From Atriophallophorus winterbourni (Eukaryota > Platyhelminthes > Trematoda > Plagiorchiida > Microphallidae), in contig JACCGJ010001771.1 of the NCBI GenBank assembly GCA_013407085.1, positions 1 to 64,000 on the forward strand: 64,000 nt of DNA. The letters run 5' to 3'. Both the position numbers and the translations under genes were made by a program. The notes under the pieces were generated by a model. It was not told the origin of the DNA. It ran no database searches and saw only the letters and a list, made by a program, of their open reading frames with translations. Shown here piece by piece: positions 10,155 through 19,805 of this stretch; the first letter of the stretch is position 1; every line of letters begins with the position of its first letter.

Positions 10155-12200
10155 TTATTCCTGTGAACTCCTGTTGGAGCATAGGGCTGCAACAACGCCA
10201 CGCCAGCGAACTCTGTCCTGGGCTGCTATCCTCAGCTGAGTCCATGTCATTCCGGCATCCTTCGCTTCACTCACGACTGATCTTCTCCACGATTGCTTGG
10301 GTCGTCCCACTTTCCTTTTACCTTGTGGATTCCAGTCTAGTGCTTGCCTAGTGACGTTATCAGCTGGTTTGCGGAGTGTGTGACCTATCCACCCCCATTT
10401 TCTTTTCTTGATGTCCTGATCAACGGGGTTCTGGTTGGTTCTACGCCATAGGTCTGTGTTTGAAATCTTCTCAGGCCACCTGATGTTAAGAATGTGGCGC
10501 AAGCACTTGTTGACAAATGTTTGTATCTTGTTGGTGATGTTGTGGGTAACCCGCCATGTTTCGGACCCGTAGAGGAGGACTGCTTTTACGTTGGTGTTAA
10601 AGATGCGGACTTTGCTGCGTTGGGACAAGGCCTTAGATTTCCAGATGGGGCGCAGGGTGTTGAACGCTACCCTTGCTTTGCTGATTCGGCTCTTGACGTC
10701 GTCTTCTGTGCCACCATCAATGTTGACCACGCTTCCAAGGTAAACAAAGCGGTCAGTCTCCACCACGTCTTTCCCCTGTAGATGCAGTGGCTGCTGTAGT
10801 TGGTTGTTCAATCGCATCACCTCGGTTTTCTTTATGTTGATTTTCAGGCCCGTCTTCTCTGCCTCTTCTGCTAGGCGCGTTAGCTTAGACTGTGCATGCT
10901 GTTGCTTGTGAGACAGGAGGCCGATGTCATCCGCAAAGTCAAGGTCTTCGAGATGTTTGGTGGGGGTCCACTGGATGCCGGTGTTGCTGCCCTCTGTGGT
11001 TCTTCTCATAATCCAGTCTATGACGATCAAGAAAATTATCGGCGAGAGCATGCAACCTTGCCTCACTCCAGTCTTCACTGGGAAGGGGTCTGTCAGCTTT
11101 CCGTTGTGGATGATCTGGCATGATGAGTCCTCATAGAGCTGTTGGATGATGTTTATCAGCTTTTGCGGGATTCCGTAGTGTTGCATTAGCTTCCATATTG
11201 TCTCCCTGTCGACGCTGTCAAACGCTTTTTCGAAGTCGACGAAGATCGCGTACAAAGGAGACTGCCATTCGATGGATTGCTCGATGATAATACGCAGAGT
11301 GGCGATATGATCTATGCATGACCTATCTTGTCTAAACCCCGCCTTTTCTGTTCTAAGTTTCTTGTCTAACGCCTCTTTCAATCTCTCCAAGATGATTCTG
11401 GTCAGTACTTTGCTGGGGATGGACAGCAACATGATTCCTCGCCAGTTGCCGCATTGGGAAAGGTCGCCTTTCTTGGGGAGCTTTACCAAATGCCCGAGCT
11501 TCCAGTCAGCCGGAACTCTCTCCTGTTCCCATAACTTCACCAGGAAGGGGTGTAACATCTCCGCTGCCGCTGTCGCGTCTGCCTTTAGAGCTTCTGAGGG
11601 GATGCCGTCAGGGCCTGGTGCCTTACCATTCTTCAGGGACTTGATGGCATTGATGATTTCTGCAATTGTTGGGGGGTTGATGTTAATGCATAGGGATTCT
11701 TTTGCTGGTGATATATCAGGAGATGTTTGCGGAGGTGGTCTGTTTAGAATTTCTTCAAAATGTTCCACCCATCTTTTCCTTTGCCCCTCCTCGCTTGTCA
11801 TGGTTCTTCCATTTTTGTCCTTGACTGGTTTGCTCGGTTTGGAACTCTTCCCTGACAAGGCTCGGGTGATTTCATATACCCTCTTCATGTTATTCTGCTT
11901 TGCCGCTAGCTCTGCCTCCTCTGTTAGGTTGTGTATAAATTTCCTTTTGTCCTGTCTAGCACCCTTCTTCACTTCCCGGTTTGTCTCCCAATATTGTGCT
12001 TTGAGGTCTGCCTTCTGTTGCAGGTCACCGCATCTGCTAATTTCCATCTTCAGATCCCTCCTCTTCTTAATCTTCTCCCAGGTACCCTTCGTCAGCCATT
12101 CCTTCTGTTCCCTCTCTTTCTTCCCCAGAACTTTAGTGCACGCATCCTGCCAGGTCTTTCGTATTCCTGCCCAGTGATTTTCTATTGTTTCGTCGGCCAA
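10155..12200 (-). CDS. RTE reverse transcriptase domain
   Basis: The open frame has 681 codons and continues upstream to about 12231 in the same frame. Visible RT blocks are APGPDGIPSEAL, the finger segment LVKLPKKGDLSQCGNWRG, FVDFEKAFDSVDR, GVRQGCMLSPIIF and the catalytic LDFADDIGLL (plus-strand coordinates 10920-10950), then FVYLGSVV and the C-terminal LLYGSETW and WGWIGHTLRK motifs. No stop interrupts it. There is no natural ATG at the start, because this is the second half of what should be one endonuclease-RT protein. The long antisense frames over 10494-12177 are shadows. Confidence 0.9.
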   Translation of the reverse strand: MADETIENHWAGIRKTWQDACTKVLGKKEREQKEWLTKGTWEKIKKRRDLKMEISRCGDLQQKADLKAQYWETNREVKKGARQDKRKFIHNLTEEAELAAKQNNMKRVYEITRALSGKSSKPSKPVKDKNGRTMTSEEGQRKRWVEHFEEILNRPPPQTSPDISPAKESLCININPPTIAEIINAIKSLKNGKAPGPDGIPSEALKADATAAAEMLHPFLVKLWEQERVPADWKLGHLVKLPKKGDLSQCGNWRGIMLLSIPSKVLTRIILERLKEALDKKLRTEKAGFRQDRSCIDHIATLRIIIEQSIEWQSPLYAIFVDFEKAFDSVDRETIWKLMQHYGIPQKLINIIQQLYEDSSCQIIHNGKLTDPFPVKTGVRQGCMLSPIIFLIVIDWIMRRTTEGSNTGIQWTPTKHLEDLDFADDIGLLSHKQQHAQSKLTRLAEEAEKTGLKINIKKTEVMRLNNQLQQPLHLQGKDVVETDRFVYLGSVVNIDGGTEDDVKSRISKARVAFNTLRPIWKSKALSQRSKVRIFNTNVKAVLLYGSETWRVTHNITNKIQTFVNKCLRHILNIRWPEKISNTDLWRRTNQNPVDQDIKKRKWGWIGHTLRKPADNVTRQALDWNPQGKRKVGRPKQSWRRSVVSEAKDAGMTWTQLRIAAQDRVRWRGVVAALCSNRSSQE

Positions 12201-12231
12201 CTCCGACAGCGCCTCGAACCTATTCCTGACT

Positions 12232-13320
12232 TCACAGCTTGAACTCTTCTGATTTCTTTTTGTCCATCAAGTACTGTGTGTTGAACTTGTGGTACGCTCT
12301 TCCTGACGGATCGTTGAAGGACTTCAGCTTGGTCCGCATTGTTGCAACCAGCAGGTGATGGTCGGAGGCTGCATCGGCGCCGCGCCTCACTCTGACGTCC
12401 AGCACACTACGCCTCCACTTTCTGTCTATGGTGAAGTGATCTATCTGATTTTCCGTCTTCCCATCGGGTGAAGTCCAAGTAGTCTTGTGGATCCTTTTGT
12501 GAGGGTAAATGGTGCCACCTATTACTAAGTCATTGAACGAACAAAAGTCTGTGAACAGCTCTCCGTTCTCGTTGCAGGTACCCACGCCGTGTCTGCCCAT
12601 GATGAGTTCCCTGCCTGTGTTGTCATCACCGACCTTAGCGTTCAAGTCGCCCATGACGATCTTCATGTCTCTGCGCGGAGTCCGGTCTAAAAGGGCCTGT
12701 AAAGAGTTGTAGAAATCTTCCTTCTCCTCTTCTTGGGCTGTGTTTGTTGGCGCATAACACTGGATGATGGTGATCCTCCTTCCCTTGGAGTTGAACCTGG
12801 CTGCCATAAGTCTGGGTGAGACAGGTTCCCATGCCATTAGCGCTCTTGTAGCCTCTGGCGCTAACATTATTGCCACTCCTTGAGTGTGGCCATGATTCAT
12901 ATCTTCATGTCCGGAATAGATGATGGTTTCCCCTGAAGATAGTCTGTTCTGACCGCTCCCATTCCATCGAGTCTCACATAGGCCCAGAACTTTGATGTTG
13001 TAACTTTCCATCTCTTTGGCTACCTGTGCTAATTTCCCGCTCTCATATAGGGTTCTGATGTTCCAGGTCCCTATCCTGGTCTTTGCCTTGGTCGTGAGAA
13101 GACTTATCGGCGAGTTGGCTTCCCGAAGGCTTTCACCAGCACGCGTCATGAGCCCCACTGAAGAGGAGTCCTCCCGTCCAGGCAGCTTTTGTGCAGTTTT
13201 TGTTGTTGCAGTTTCTGTAGCAGCGTTGTCTTTTACGGGGTGGGGTTGCTTGCACCACGCCCAACCCTCCTCCTTTTTCACATGGGCTTGTGACCGGCAG
13301 TTGGCAGTATTTATTGTCAT
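12232..13320 (-). CDS. RTE endonuclease domain (AP-endonuclease-like)
   Basis: The frame has 362 codons from an ATG at 13318-13320. After ~85 poorly conserved residues comes TRIGTWNIRTLYESGKL, then VLGLCETRWNGSG with the catalytic glutamate, then IIQCYAPTN, IVMGDLNAKVGDD, QIDHFTIDRKWR and finally SDHHLLVATM with the SDH motif. The full set of EEP-family metal-binding and catalytic blocks is present. The product would nick target DNA to prime reverse transcription. The frame stops at a TGA that appears to come from a single inserted base; without it the endonuclease would be fused to the RT, as in typical RTE proteins. Related host-genome entries are often mislabelled craniofacial development protein 2. 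Confidence 0.88.
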   Translation of the reverse strand: MTINTANCRSQAHVKKEEGWAWCKQPHPVKDNAATETATTKTAQKLPGREDSSSVGLMTRAGESLREANSPISLLTTKAKTRIGTWNIRTLYESGKLAQVAKEMESYNIKVLGLCETRWNGSGQNRLSSGETIIYSGHEDMNHGHTQGVAIMLAPEATRALMAWEPVSPRLMAARFNSKGRRITIIQCYAPTNTAQEEEKEDFYNSLQALLDRTPRRDMKIVMGDLNAKVGDDNTGRELIMGRHGVGTCNENGELFTDFCSFNDLVIGGTIYPHKRIHKTTWTSPDGKTENQIDHFTIDRKWRRSVLDVRVRRGADAASDHHLLVATMRTKLKSFNDPSGRAYHKFNTQYLMDKKKSEEFKL

Positions 13321-13399
13321 GGTATTCCTGGTTATTAAACCAATTGTCAGAATTTGTACATTAGCACACGCATAGAACTGTTCACAATGTCCGAAATAC

Positions 13400-14225
13400 G
13401 TGGTATTATTAAATGTCAGGTTATCTAGCGTCTAGGTATGTTGTATCAAAACCTGGTACTCGTAGTATATTTACCTATACTTATTGTACCTCTTTAAGCG
13501 TATTATAGCTATCCTTTTAACTTAAACATAGTTATCCTTATTGCATCAATTCAGGTTTCTTTCGTGAACAAATTTTTCTATGAAACAAATGGAAACATCT
13601 AAAAAACTTGTTTTTATGGTCATCTATTTATAACTCTGCTGTAGTGTCAGGTTGCTTAGGGTCTAGGCACGTTGTATCAAAACCTGGGACTCGTAGTATA
13701 TTTAACTATGCCTATTGTAGCTATTTTGGCGTATGTTAGCCCTCTTTTAATTTAAACGTAGCCATTCTCATTGTATCAATTGAGGTTTCTATCGTGAACA
13801 AATTTTTCTATGAAACAATTGGAAACATCTAAAAACTTATTTTTATGGTCATCTATTTATAACTCTGCTGTAGTGTCAGGTTGCTTAGGTTCTAGGCATG
13901 TTGTATCAAAACCTGGGACTCGTAGTATATTTACTTATACTTATTGTACCTCTTTAGGCGTATTGTAGCCATCCTTTTAATTTAAACAGTCATTTTTATT
14001 GTCTCCATTCAGGTTTCTATCGTTAATTAATTTCTCTAAAAAATTTTCGAATCATCTAAAACTTTAATTTAATGATTATCTATTTATAACTCTCCTGTAG
14101 TGTCACGTTACCTAGGGTATATTCATGTTGCATCAAAACCTGCGGCTCGTAGTATATTTACCTATACTAATTATACCTCTTTAGGATTATTTTACTGCCC
14201 CCTTTTAGTTTAAACATGATTATCT
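13400..14225 (+). repeat. Tandem repeat, ~230-bp unit, about 3.6 copies
   Basis: The motif GTCA.GTT.C.TAGGGT.TA followed by ATGTTG.ATCAAAACCTG begins at 13415, 13646, 13875 and 14102, giving periods of 231, 229 and 227 bp. Each unit also carries CTCGTAGTATATTTA and a TTTAAAC..AGTC block. The fourth copy is the most diverged. No coding potential is seen. It lies just beyond the 5' end of the RTE element. Confidence 0.9.
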
Positions 14226-14660
14226 TACTACTACACATTATTACTCATTATTGTTTATTATTTGAGCTAGTTCTATAAGGGGTACACCGATCAAAAAACC
14301 ACTATTCCAGAAAGCACGGAATGCGGCAATCTGGTGGACTGCTCAAATTGGGATCATCCCGAATTTAGAATAACTTGGTCCAGCCAATACTATTAGGTTT
14401 TTACATAAAGGCAACAAGAATAAAATTATTTTGGACAGTTAGGCCTTATAGTTTATACTCAAGTTGGTGGAAGAGTATTAGTCGAATTTTAATCTGCGCC
14501 AAATATATCAAACTGACAGTGTGCAACAGCAAATGATAAAAATGCCTTATTCTGAGAATTCTGGCGATATAATGGTTGTTTTATACACTAACATCAATTT
14601 TACTTACTTTATGGTAATTAGATTTGCCGGAATACACTATATTATTGAAGAGGCACAAAT
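14226..14660. other. No feature recognised
   Basis: AT-rich non-coding sequence between the tandem repeat and the foldback element. Nothing could be supported here. Confidence 0.5.
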
Positions 14661-14664
14661 GTAT

Positions 14665-15390
14665 GGTATGGTATGAAAGCACAAGCCTGATCCAGGCAAA
14701 GTGCCGCACAGTCAGACTTCACGTGGGCTAAGATATTGTCAGGTTGCCCAGGCATAGACATATGAGGGGGGATAGAAATGGTAGTGAGACTCCAGCCTGT
14801 TTAAGCATGCAGCTCACTACCTCTGGCTAATCAATTTAGCACGGTGGTAGCCGCACAGCACAAAGTGCTGCACGATTGCACATACTGCACAAATGTACAA
14901 TTGTGCAGCACTTCCGTACTGCGCAAGTATCACCAAACTAAATTGGTTTTAAAAAGGTACCGAGCTGCATGTTGCAACAAGCTGGAGTCTCAAAGCATTT
15001 TCACTCACATGTTTACGCCTGCAAAATTTGGCAGTACCTTTGCACACGAGCAATCGCTGATTTTGTACGTGGCATCTTGTCTCAAAGCGATCAGCGCATC
15101 TTGATGGTTTAGGAGTAACTGACAATATGGTGAAAGTTTGAAATCGATGACCGAGAACAAAGTACAAACTGTGTGCAATCGTACAGTACTTATGAACAGT
15201 GCGGCTAACCGTGCTTAATTGATTGGCCATCGGTGGTGCGTGCTGCATGATGAGACCTCAGTCTATAATTTTTATTTTCTTTCTTATGTCGAGGCCTGGG
15301 CAACCTGACAGTCATCTTATGCCTACGTGATTCTCTGACTGTACGGCAACTTTGTGGCCTGGATCAGCTTGTGCTTTTATACAATACATA
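14665..15390. mobile_element. Foldback/MITE-like element with ~220-bp inverted arms
   Basis: The left arm (about 14668-14895) contains GAAAGCACAAGCCTGATCC, AAGTGCCGCACAGTCAGA, TTGTCAGGTTGCCCAGGC and later TAGCACGGTGGTAGCCGCAC. The same blocks occur in reverse complement and reverse order at about 15165-15388 (GGATCAGCTTGTGC at 15360). The ~270-bp loop has no coding function. The arms are diverged, so the insertion is not recent. Single arms of the same family recur at 30308-30560 and 38818-38905 and possibly near 18478. No target-site duplication could be fixed. Confidence 0.75.
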
Positions 15391-15497
15391 TACAAATCTG
15401 AACACTGTTTCACACAATTCTTACCATAAAATTGATATATTCCGTGGGTAATTGATGCGAGGTTATAGATTAGATATATCGTATATATATATAAATA

Positions 15498-15765
15498 TGT
15501 CGTGCCGAAATCGGATCGCGGAATTGCCGATTCCGCGGATTCGGCAATCAGTTTGCCGATTCCGCAGGATGGGCATTTCGATGCTGATTCCGCGGAATAG
15601 GCAACGATTTGCTGAAAATGTGGAACTCATTTCTACCACTGCCGATTCCGTAGATTCAGCAGCCGATTCCGTGGATTCGGCTGCTTATTCTGCGGAATCG
15701 GCAAGCTACGTTTTTACTGTATTTCAGCCTTTTTGTCCGTTATAAATTAGCGAGATTTTTATGTG
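15498..15765 (+). repeat. Left Ginger TIR with palindrome array
   Basis: This arm contains about six imperfect copies of the palindrome CCGATTCCGCGGAATCGG (near 15526, 15557, 15584, 15643, 15664, 15683), then GTTTTTACTGTATTTCAGCC. It pairs with 18022-18277. Arrays of palindromes in a TIR are plausible transposase-binding sites (inference). Confidence 0.85.
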
Positions 15766-15803
15766 AATTCACTTCAGATTTAATATCAGAAGTTCATTTT
15801 CAC

Positions 15804-16055
15804 TGCATTTTCAAGTTGCCGAAATGCATGATTGATTTTCAAGTGGAATATTAACATTGTGGTCACAGGGAACGTGTCTCACACAACAGTCTATTAAAGT
15901 ATGTTGATTGCTTGTGATTATGCTTTCAATGCATTTTCAATTTGCCGAAATGCATGAAAGATTTTCAAGTGGAATATTGACATTGTGGTCACAGGAAACG
16001 TGTCTCACACAAAAGACTATTAAAGGCTGTTGATTGCTTGTGATTATACATTTTA
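15804..16055 (+). repeat. Two-copy 126-bp tandem repeat upstream of the transposase
   Basis: TGCATTTTCAA.TTGCCGAAATGCATGA recurs at 15804 and 15930, and both copies run through GGTCACAGG.AACGTGTCTCACACAA to TTGCTTGTGATTAT. The duplication ends just before the transposase ATG at 16081, so it probably forms part of the promoter or 5' UTR (inference). Confidence 0.85.
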
Positions 16056-16080
16056 TATCAGTGCTTGCAGAGACAGCATC

Positions 16081-17873
16081 ATGGAAGTGAATGTAGCAAA
16101 CCAACGGGCTCGGTTTCAAGAAACAGTGGCCTGCGAAAAGCTGTCTAAATTCACAGTGCCTAATCGAGAAGAATACACCTCAATGCTTGCAACCTTGTGT
16201 GGCAGTGAACGATCCAAATTATTCTACTATCTTCGGGAGAAATGTGCAGTCGTCGAAGTTGGCGGTGTCAAGGAAATCGTCAAGGTAAGCCTCTCTATTT
16301 CTCTTGCACTCTTTCACACACAAATTTTTGTCATCGATCGATGTTGTCGTTGGCACCATCAACATCATCAACAAAAACAACAACAGCATCATCCTTAGCA
16401 AAATCAGTTTCATTAGCTCTGTAAACTTGTTTCTTTTTATTCTTTCAGAGCCGAAAGAATGGAGCTGATCCACTTCACTACCTTGCCGTTCGGGACGAGC
16501 TCTTCGACATAATCTACGAAGCTCACGTGTCGACTGGTCATGGCGGTGAAAAAAAACCAAAAGATTTCTTGATGACAAATACGCAAACATACAAATGAAG
16601 ATGGTGTCCCTCTTTTTGGCTGCATGCGAGACATGTCAAAGAAAGAAACCCTTACCGAACAAAGGAATTGTTGTAAAACCAATTCGGTCAAGAAATTAGT
16701 GTGACCGTGGTCAAGTTGACTTGATCAATATGGAATCAACACCAAGTGGAAATTTCGTACAGATATTAAATTACCAGGATCACTTCACCAAGTTCTTGGT
16801 ACTGAAACCATTAACGAGTAAAAGGGCTGCCGAAGTGGCGTACCGCCTCATAGATATATTCACATTCTTCAGAGTGATAACAGTAGAGAATTTGTGGCGG
16901 ATGTAGTCTCAGAAATGAAATCCATGTGGCCCAACCTGCAGCTAGTTCATGGGCGCGCGAGGCACCCACAAAGCCAGGGATCTGTGGAGCGGTCTAATGC
17001 TGATGTAAAGCAGATGCTTATTGCTTGGACAATCGATAACAATACAACGAATTCGGCAGATGGCCTACGTTTCGTGCAGTTCCAAAAGAATAGCTCATCA
17101 CACAGAAACCTGCAAACACGTCTCCATTTGAGATTTTATTCGGACAGAAACCAAGACTAGGATTGCAGAAAACGGTTTTACCTGCAGGCGTTCTCGCTCA
17201 CATAACAACAGAGGAACAACTGGAGGTGGCTCTCAGGGAGATCCATGGCATGGAAGCTGCTGATGAAACAGCTGTTGAATCCGGGGAACAAGATCAGGCT
17301 TGTGAGGAACAAGCTGTTGCTGCCGGGGAACAAGATCATGTTGATGAAACTGGAGAAAGAGCTACAGGTATTGCAGATGTTTTCTCAAAGCACATCCAGA
17401 TGATAAGGGCATGCAGTGACAAGGCTACAAGCGGACAAGAAAAGAGCAGAAAAGAAATGCTCGAAGCGAGCAGCGCCATTCTGCATCCTCTATCCGTGGA
17501 AGACTGCGTCTTACTCCCGGTTTCCGAATTCGATCGTGGACGACTAGACTGTAGAAATATTATTGGAGTGGTTTACGACATTACTGCCAGCGGAATGTAC
17601 AAAGTTGCAACAAAACATGGAATGATCGAGGCAGCTTTCTCTAGAAATCAGCTGCAGAAGGCAGATAGTCAGCTGATGAGCCTTTCGGAAACGAGCGACA
17701 TTATGCAATCATTTCGCAAGATTGCATCCCTTCATTCTGCCACTGGGGGACAAGGATTTGCAAAGTGTTCTTGCACAGCAAAGTGTGATTCCAGGCGCTG
17801 TAGTTGCAGGAAGAGCGGAACATTGTGCCACTCTCATTGCCATCCTTGGAACGTAAAATGTAAGAACAAATAG
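16081..17873 (+). pseudogene. Ginger transposase (integrase-like), broken
   Basis: It starts at ATG 16081 (EVNVANQRARFQETVACEKL). A GT-AG intron at 16285-16448 joins in frame to SRKNGADPLHYLAVRDELFD and the zinc-finger half HVSTGHGG. After a frameshift in the A-run near 16547, ACETCQRKK supplies the CxxC half. The DDE core follows: GQVDLINMES (first D), then ILQSDNSREF at about 16868-16897 (second D), reached only after a small deletion and frame change, and HPQSQGSVERSNADV (catalytic E). A stop lies at 16699-16701 and another frame change near 17110. The last frame (to 17873) ends in KCSCTAKCDSRRCSCRKSG, the Cys-rich tail typical of the family. It would act in the nucleus if intact. Confidence 0.85.
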
Positions 17874-18021
17874 TGACAAAAGGAAAGACTTCTCTTAGAA
17901 TTCATGATTGTACCACTATTTATTTATGTCTGTACCGATTTATCTGGTTAATAAACCTATAGTGAATTCGCCCGACATTGTTTGTTCCATTTTGAACATC
18001 ATTTTCATCGGCGAAAAATAA

Positions 18022-18273
18022 AAATCTCGCTAAGTTATAACGGACAAAAAGGCTGAAATACAGTAAAAACATAGCTTGCCGATTCCGCAGAATCAGCAGC
18101 CGAATCCACGGAACCGGCTGCTGAATCTACGGAATCGGCAGTAGTAGAAATGAGTTCCACATTTTCAGCAAATCGTTGCCTATTCCGCGGAATCAGCAAC
18201 GAAATGCCCATTCCGCGGAATCGGCAAACTGATTGCCGAATCCGCGGAATCGGCAATTCCGCGATTTCGGCAC

Positions 18274-18277
<4 letters not shown>
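18022..18277 (-). repeat. Right Ginger TIR with palindrome array
   Basis: Reverse complement of 15498-15765, including GGCTGAAATACAGTAAAAAC and the same palindromes, ending GATTTCGGCACGACA. It is followed by about 13 TA repeats (18278-18306), probably an AT-rich target site that has expanded. Confidence 0.88.
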
Positions 18278-18312
<35 letters not shown>

Positions 18313-18764
18313 ATAGCAATCATTAAACAATGGAAAAAGTGCAACCCTTTTGGGTGGTGGGCGTGAATACTACCACGGGGTTGCCCAGGCCGAAGTAGAG
18401 GAGTTGATCTTGAGGACTCCCACCTCAAGCCTAGTTTCAGTGTGATGGACACAAACCACAATCAACTAATTTTATGCCAAAGATATCGTCAGCTTGCTTA
18501 TGCCTAGATAGATAAGGGCTATGCAGTGATGGTAAATAAAATTACCAGTGGTACCTGTGCAATAGTTTTTTACCATCGCTCATTCGGGTTCAGCGAGAAG
18601 TAGCAAGATCTCACATTTCAGTCGCCGAGCTAACACAGTGCAAAGTATATTTCAACATCAATTTCGAATCATCGTTGCTCACACTGGTCAGATGTAGGAA
18701 ATACAGCCCTGGATCTATGCTGTGCCGCTCAGTCATGGACTGCAGGTGAGGTGAGATACCGTCA
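18278..18764. other. TA repeat and unassigned sequence
   Basis: A TA microsatellite at 18278-18306 is followed by unassigned sequence. Positions 18478-18540 (AAGATATCGTCAGCTTGCTTATGCC..GATGGTAA) weakly resemble the inner part of the foldback arm. No gene is seen before the assembly gap. Confidence 0.4.
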
Positions 18765-19764
18765 NNNNNNNNNNNNNNNNNNNNNNNNNNNNNNNNNNNN
18801 NNNNNNNNNNNNNNNNNNNNNNNNNNNNNNNNNNNNNNNNNNNNNNNNNNNNNNNNNNNNNNNNNNNNNNNNNNNNNNNNNNNNNNNNNNNNNNNNNNNN
18901 NNNNNNNNNNNNNNNNNNNNNNNNNNNNNNNNNNNNNNNNNNNNNNNNNNNNNNNNNNNNNNNNNNNNNNNNNNNNNNNNNNNNNNNNNNNNNNNNNNNN
19001 NNNNNNNNNNNNNNNNNNNNNNNNNNNNNNNNNNNNNNNNNNNNNNNNNNNNNNNNNNNNNNNNNNNNNNNNNNNNNNNNNNNNNNNNNNNNNNNNNNNN
19101 NNNNNNNNNNNNNNNNNNNNNNNNNNNNNNNNNNNNNNNNNNNNNNNNNNNNNNNNNNNNNNNNNNNNNNNNNNNNNNNNNNNNNNNNNNNNNNNNNNNN
19201 NNNNNNNNNNNNNNNNNNNNNNNNNNNNNNNNNNNNNNNNNNNNNNNNNNNNNNNNNNNNNNNNNNNNNNNNNNNNNNNNNNNNNNNNNNNNNNNNNNNN
19301 NNNNNNNNNNNNNNNNNNNNNNNNNNNNNNNNNNNNNNNNNNNNNNNNNNNNNNNNNNNNNNNNNNNNNNNNNNNNNNNNNNNNNNNNNNNNNNNNNNNN
19401 NNNNNNNNNNNNNNNNNNNNNNNNNNNNNNNNNNNNNNNNNNNNNNNNNNNNNNNNNNNNNNNNNNNNNNNNNNNNNNNNNNNNNNNNNNNNNNNNNNNN
19501 NNNNNNNNNNNNNNNNNNNNNNNNNNNNNNNNNNNNNNNNNNNNNNNNNNNNNNNNNNNNNNNNNNNNNNNNNNNNNNNNNNNNNNNNNNNNNNNNNNNN
19601 NNNNNNNNNNNNNNNNNNNNNNNNNNNNNNNNNNNNNNNNNNNNNNNNNNNNNNNNNNNNNNNNNNNNNNNNNNNNNNNNNNNNNNNNNNNNNNNNNNNN
19701 NNNNNNNNNNNNNNNNNNNNNNNNNNNNNNNNNNNNNNNNNNNNNNNNNNNNNNNNNNNNNNNN
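18765..19764. other. Assembly gap of 1000 N
   Basis: Exactly 1000 undetermined bases, a conventional scaffold gap whose true length is unknown. The right edge begins directly in a TTA microsatellite, which may explain the assembly break. Open frames reported through it are artefacts. Confidence 0.99.
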
Positions 19765-19800
19765 TATTATTATTATATTATTATTATTATTATTATTATC
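19765..19800. repeat. TAT/ATT trinucleotide microsatellite
   Basis: About eleven consecutive ATT-type repeats begin immediately after the gap. Part of the array may be hidden in the gap. Confidence 0.9.
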
Positions 19801-19805
19801 AATTA

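Larger units (their letters stand above)
10136..13385 (-). mobile_element. RTE-clade LINE, full coding region, one frameshift
   Basis: A non-LTR retrotransposon with an apurinic-type endonuclease followed directly by a reverse transcriptase and no separate ORF1, the layout of the RTE clade. The endonuclease frame ends at TGA 12232-12234 and the RT frame takes over at once, shifted by one base. Reading past the stop in the RT frame continues the protein without a gap, so a single inserted base near 12232-12237 is the only disabling lesion seen. The 3' end is short, with AAGTC/AAGT-like repeats at 10136-10152, as RTE elements often show. The 5' UTR is short and its exact end is uncertain. Confidence 0.9.
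15498..18277 (+). mobile_element. Ginger-type DNA transposon, defective
   Basis: A 2.8-kb element with ~260-bp terminal inverted repeats. It starts TGTCGTGCCGAAATCG and ends with the exact reverse complement, finishing ACA, and sits in TA-rich sequence. The inner gene encodes an HHCC zinc finger plus a retroviral-type DDE integrase and a C-terminal Cys-rich tail, the layout of Ginger/TDD transposons and of domesticated relatives such as the KRBA2/SCAN-domain proteins. The TG..CA ends fit integrase-derived transposases. At least three frameshifts and one stop inactivate the gene. The TIRs remain long and clearly related. Confidence 0.85.

Noticed and set aside
10494..12177. Several plus-strand frames up to 287 codons
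   Set aside because: They are antisense to the RTE reverse transcriptase and show no family features; the minus-strand frame explains the region.
16219..16590. 123-codon minus-strand frame
   Set aside because: It is antisense to the Ginger transposase exon and intron; low-complexity leucine runs come from the CAT/CAA repeats.
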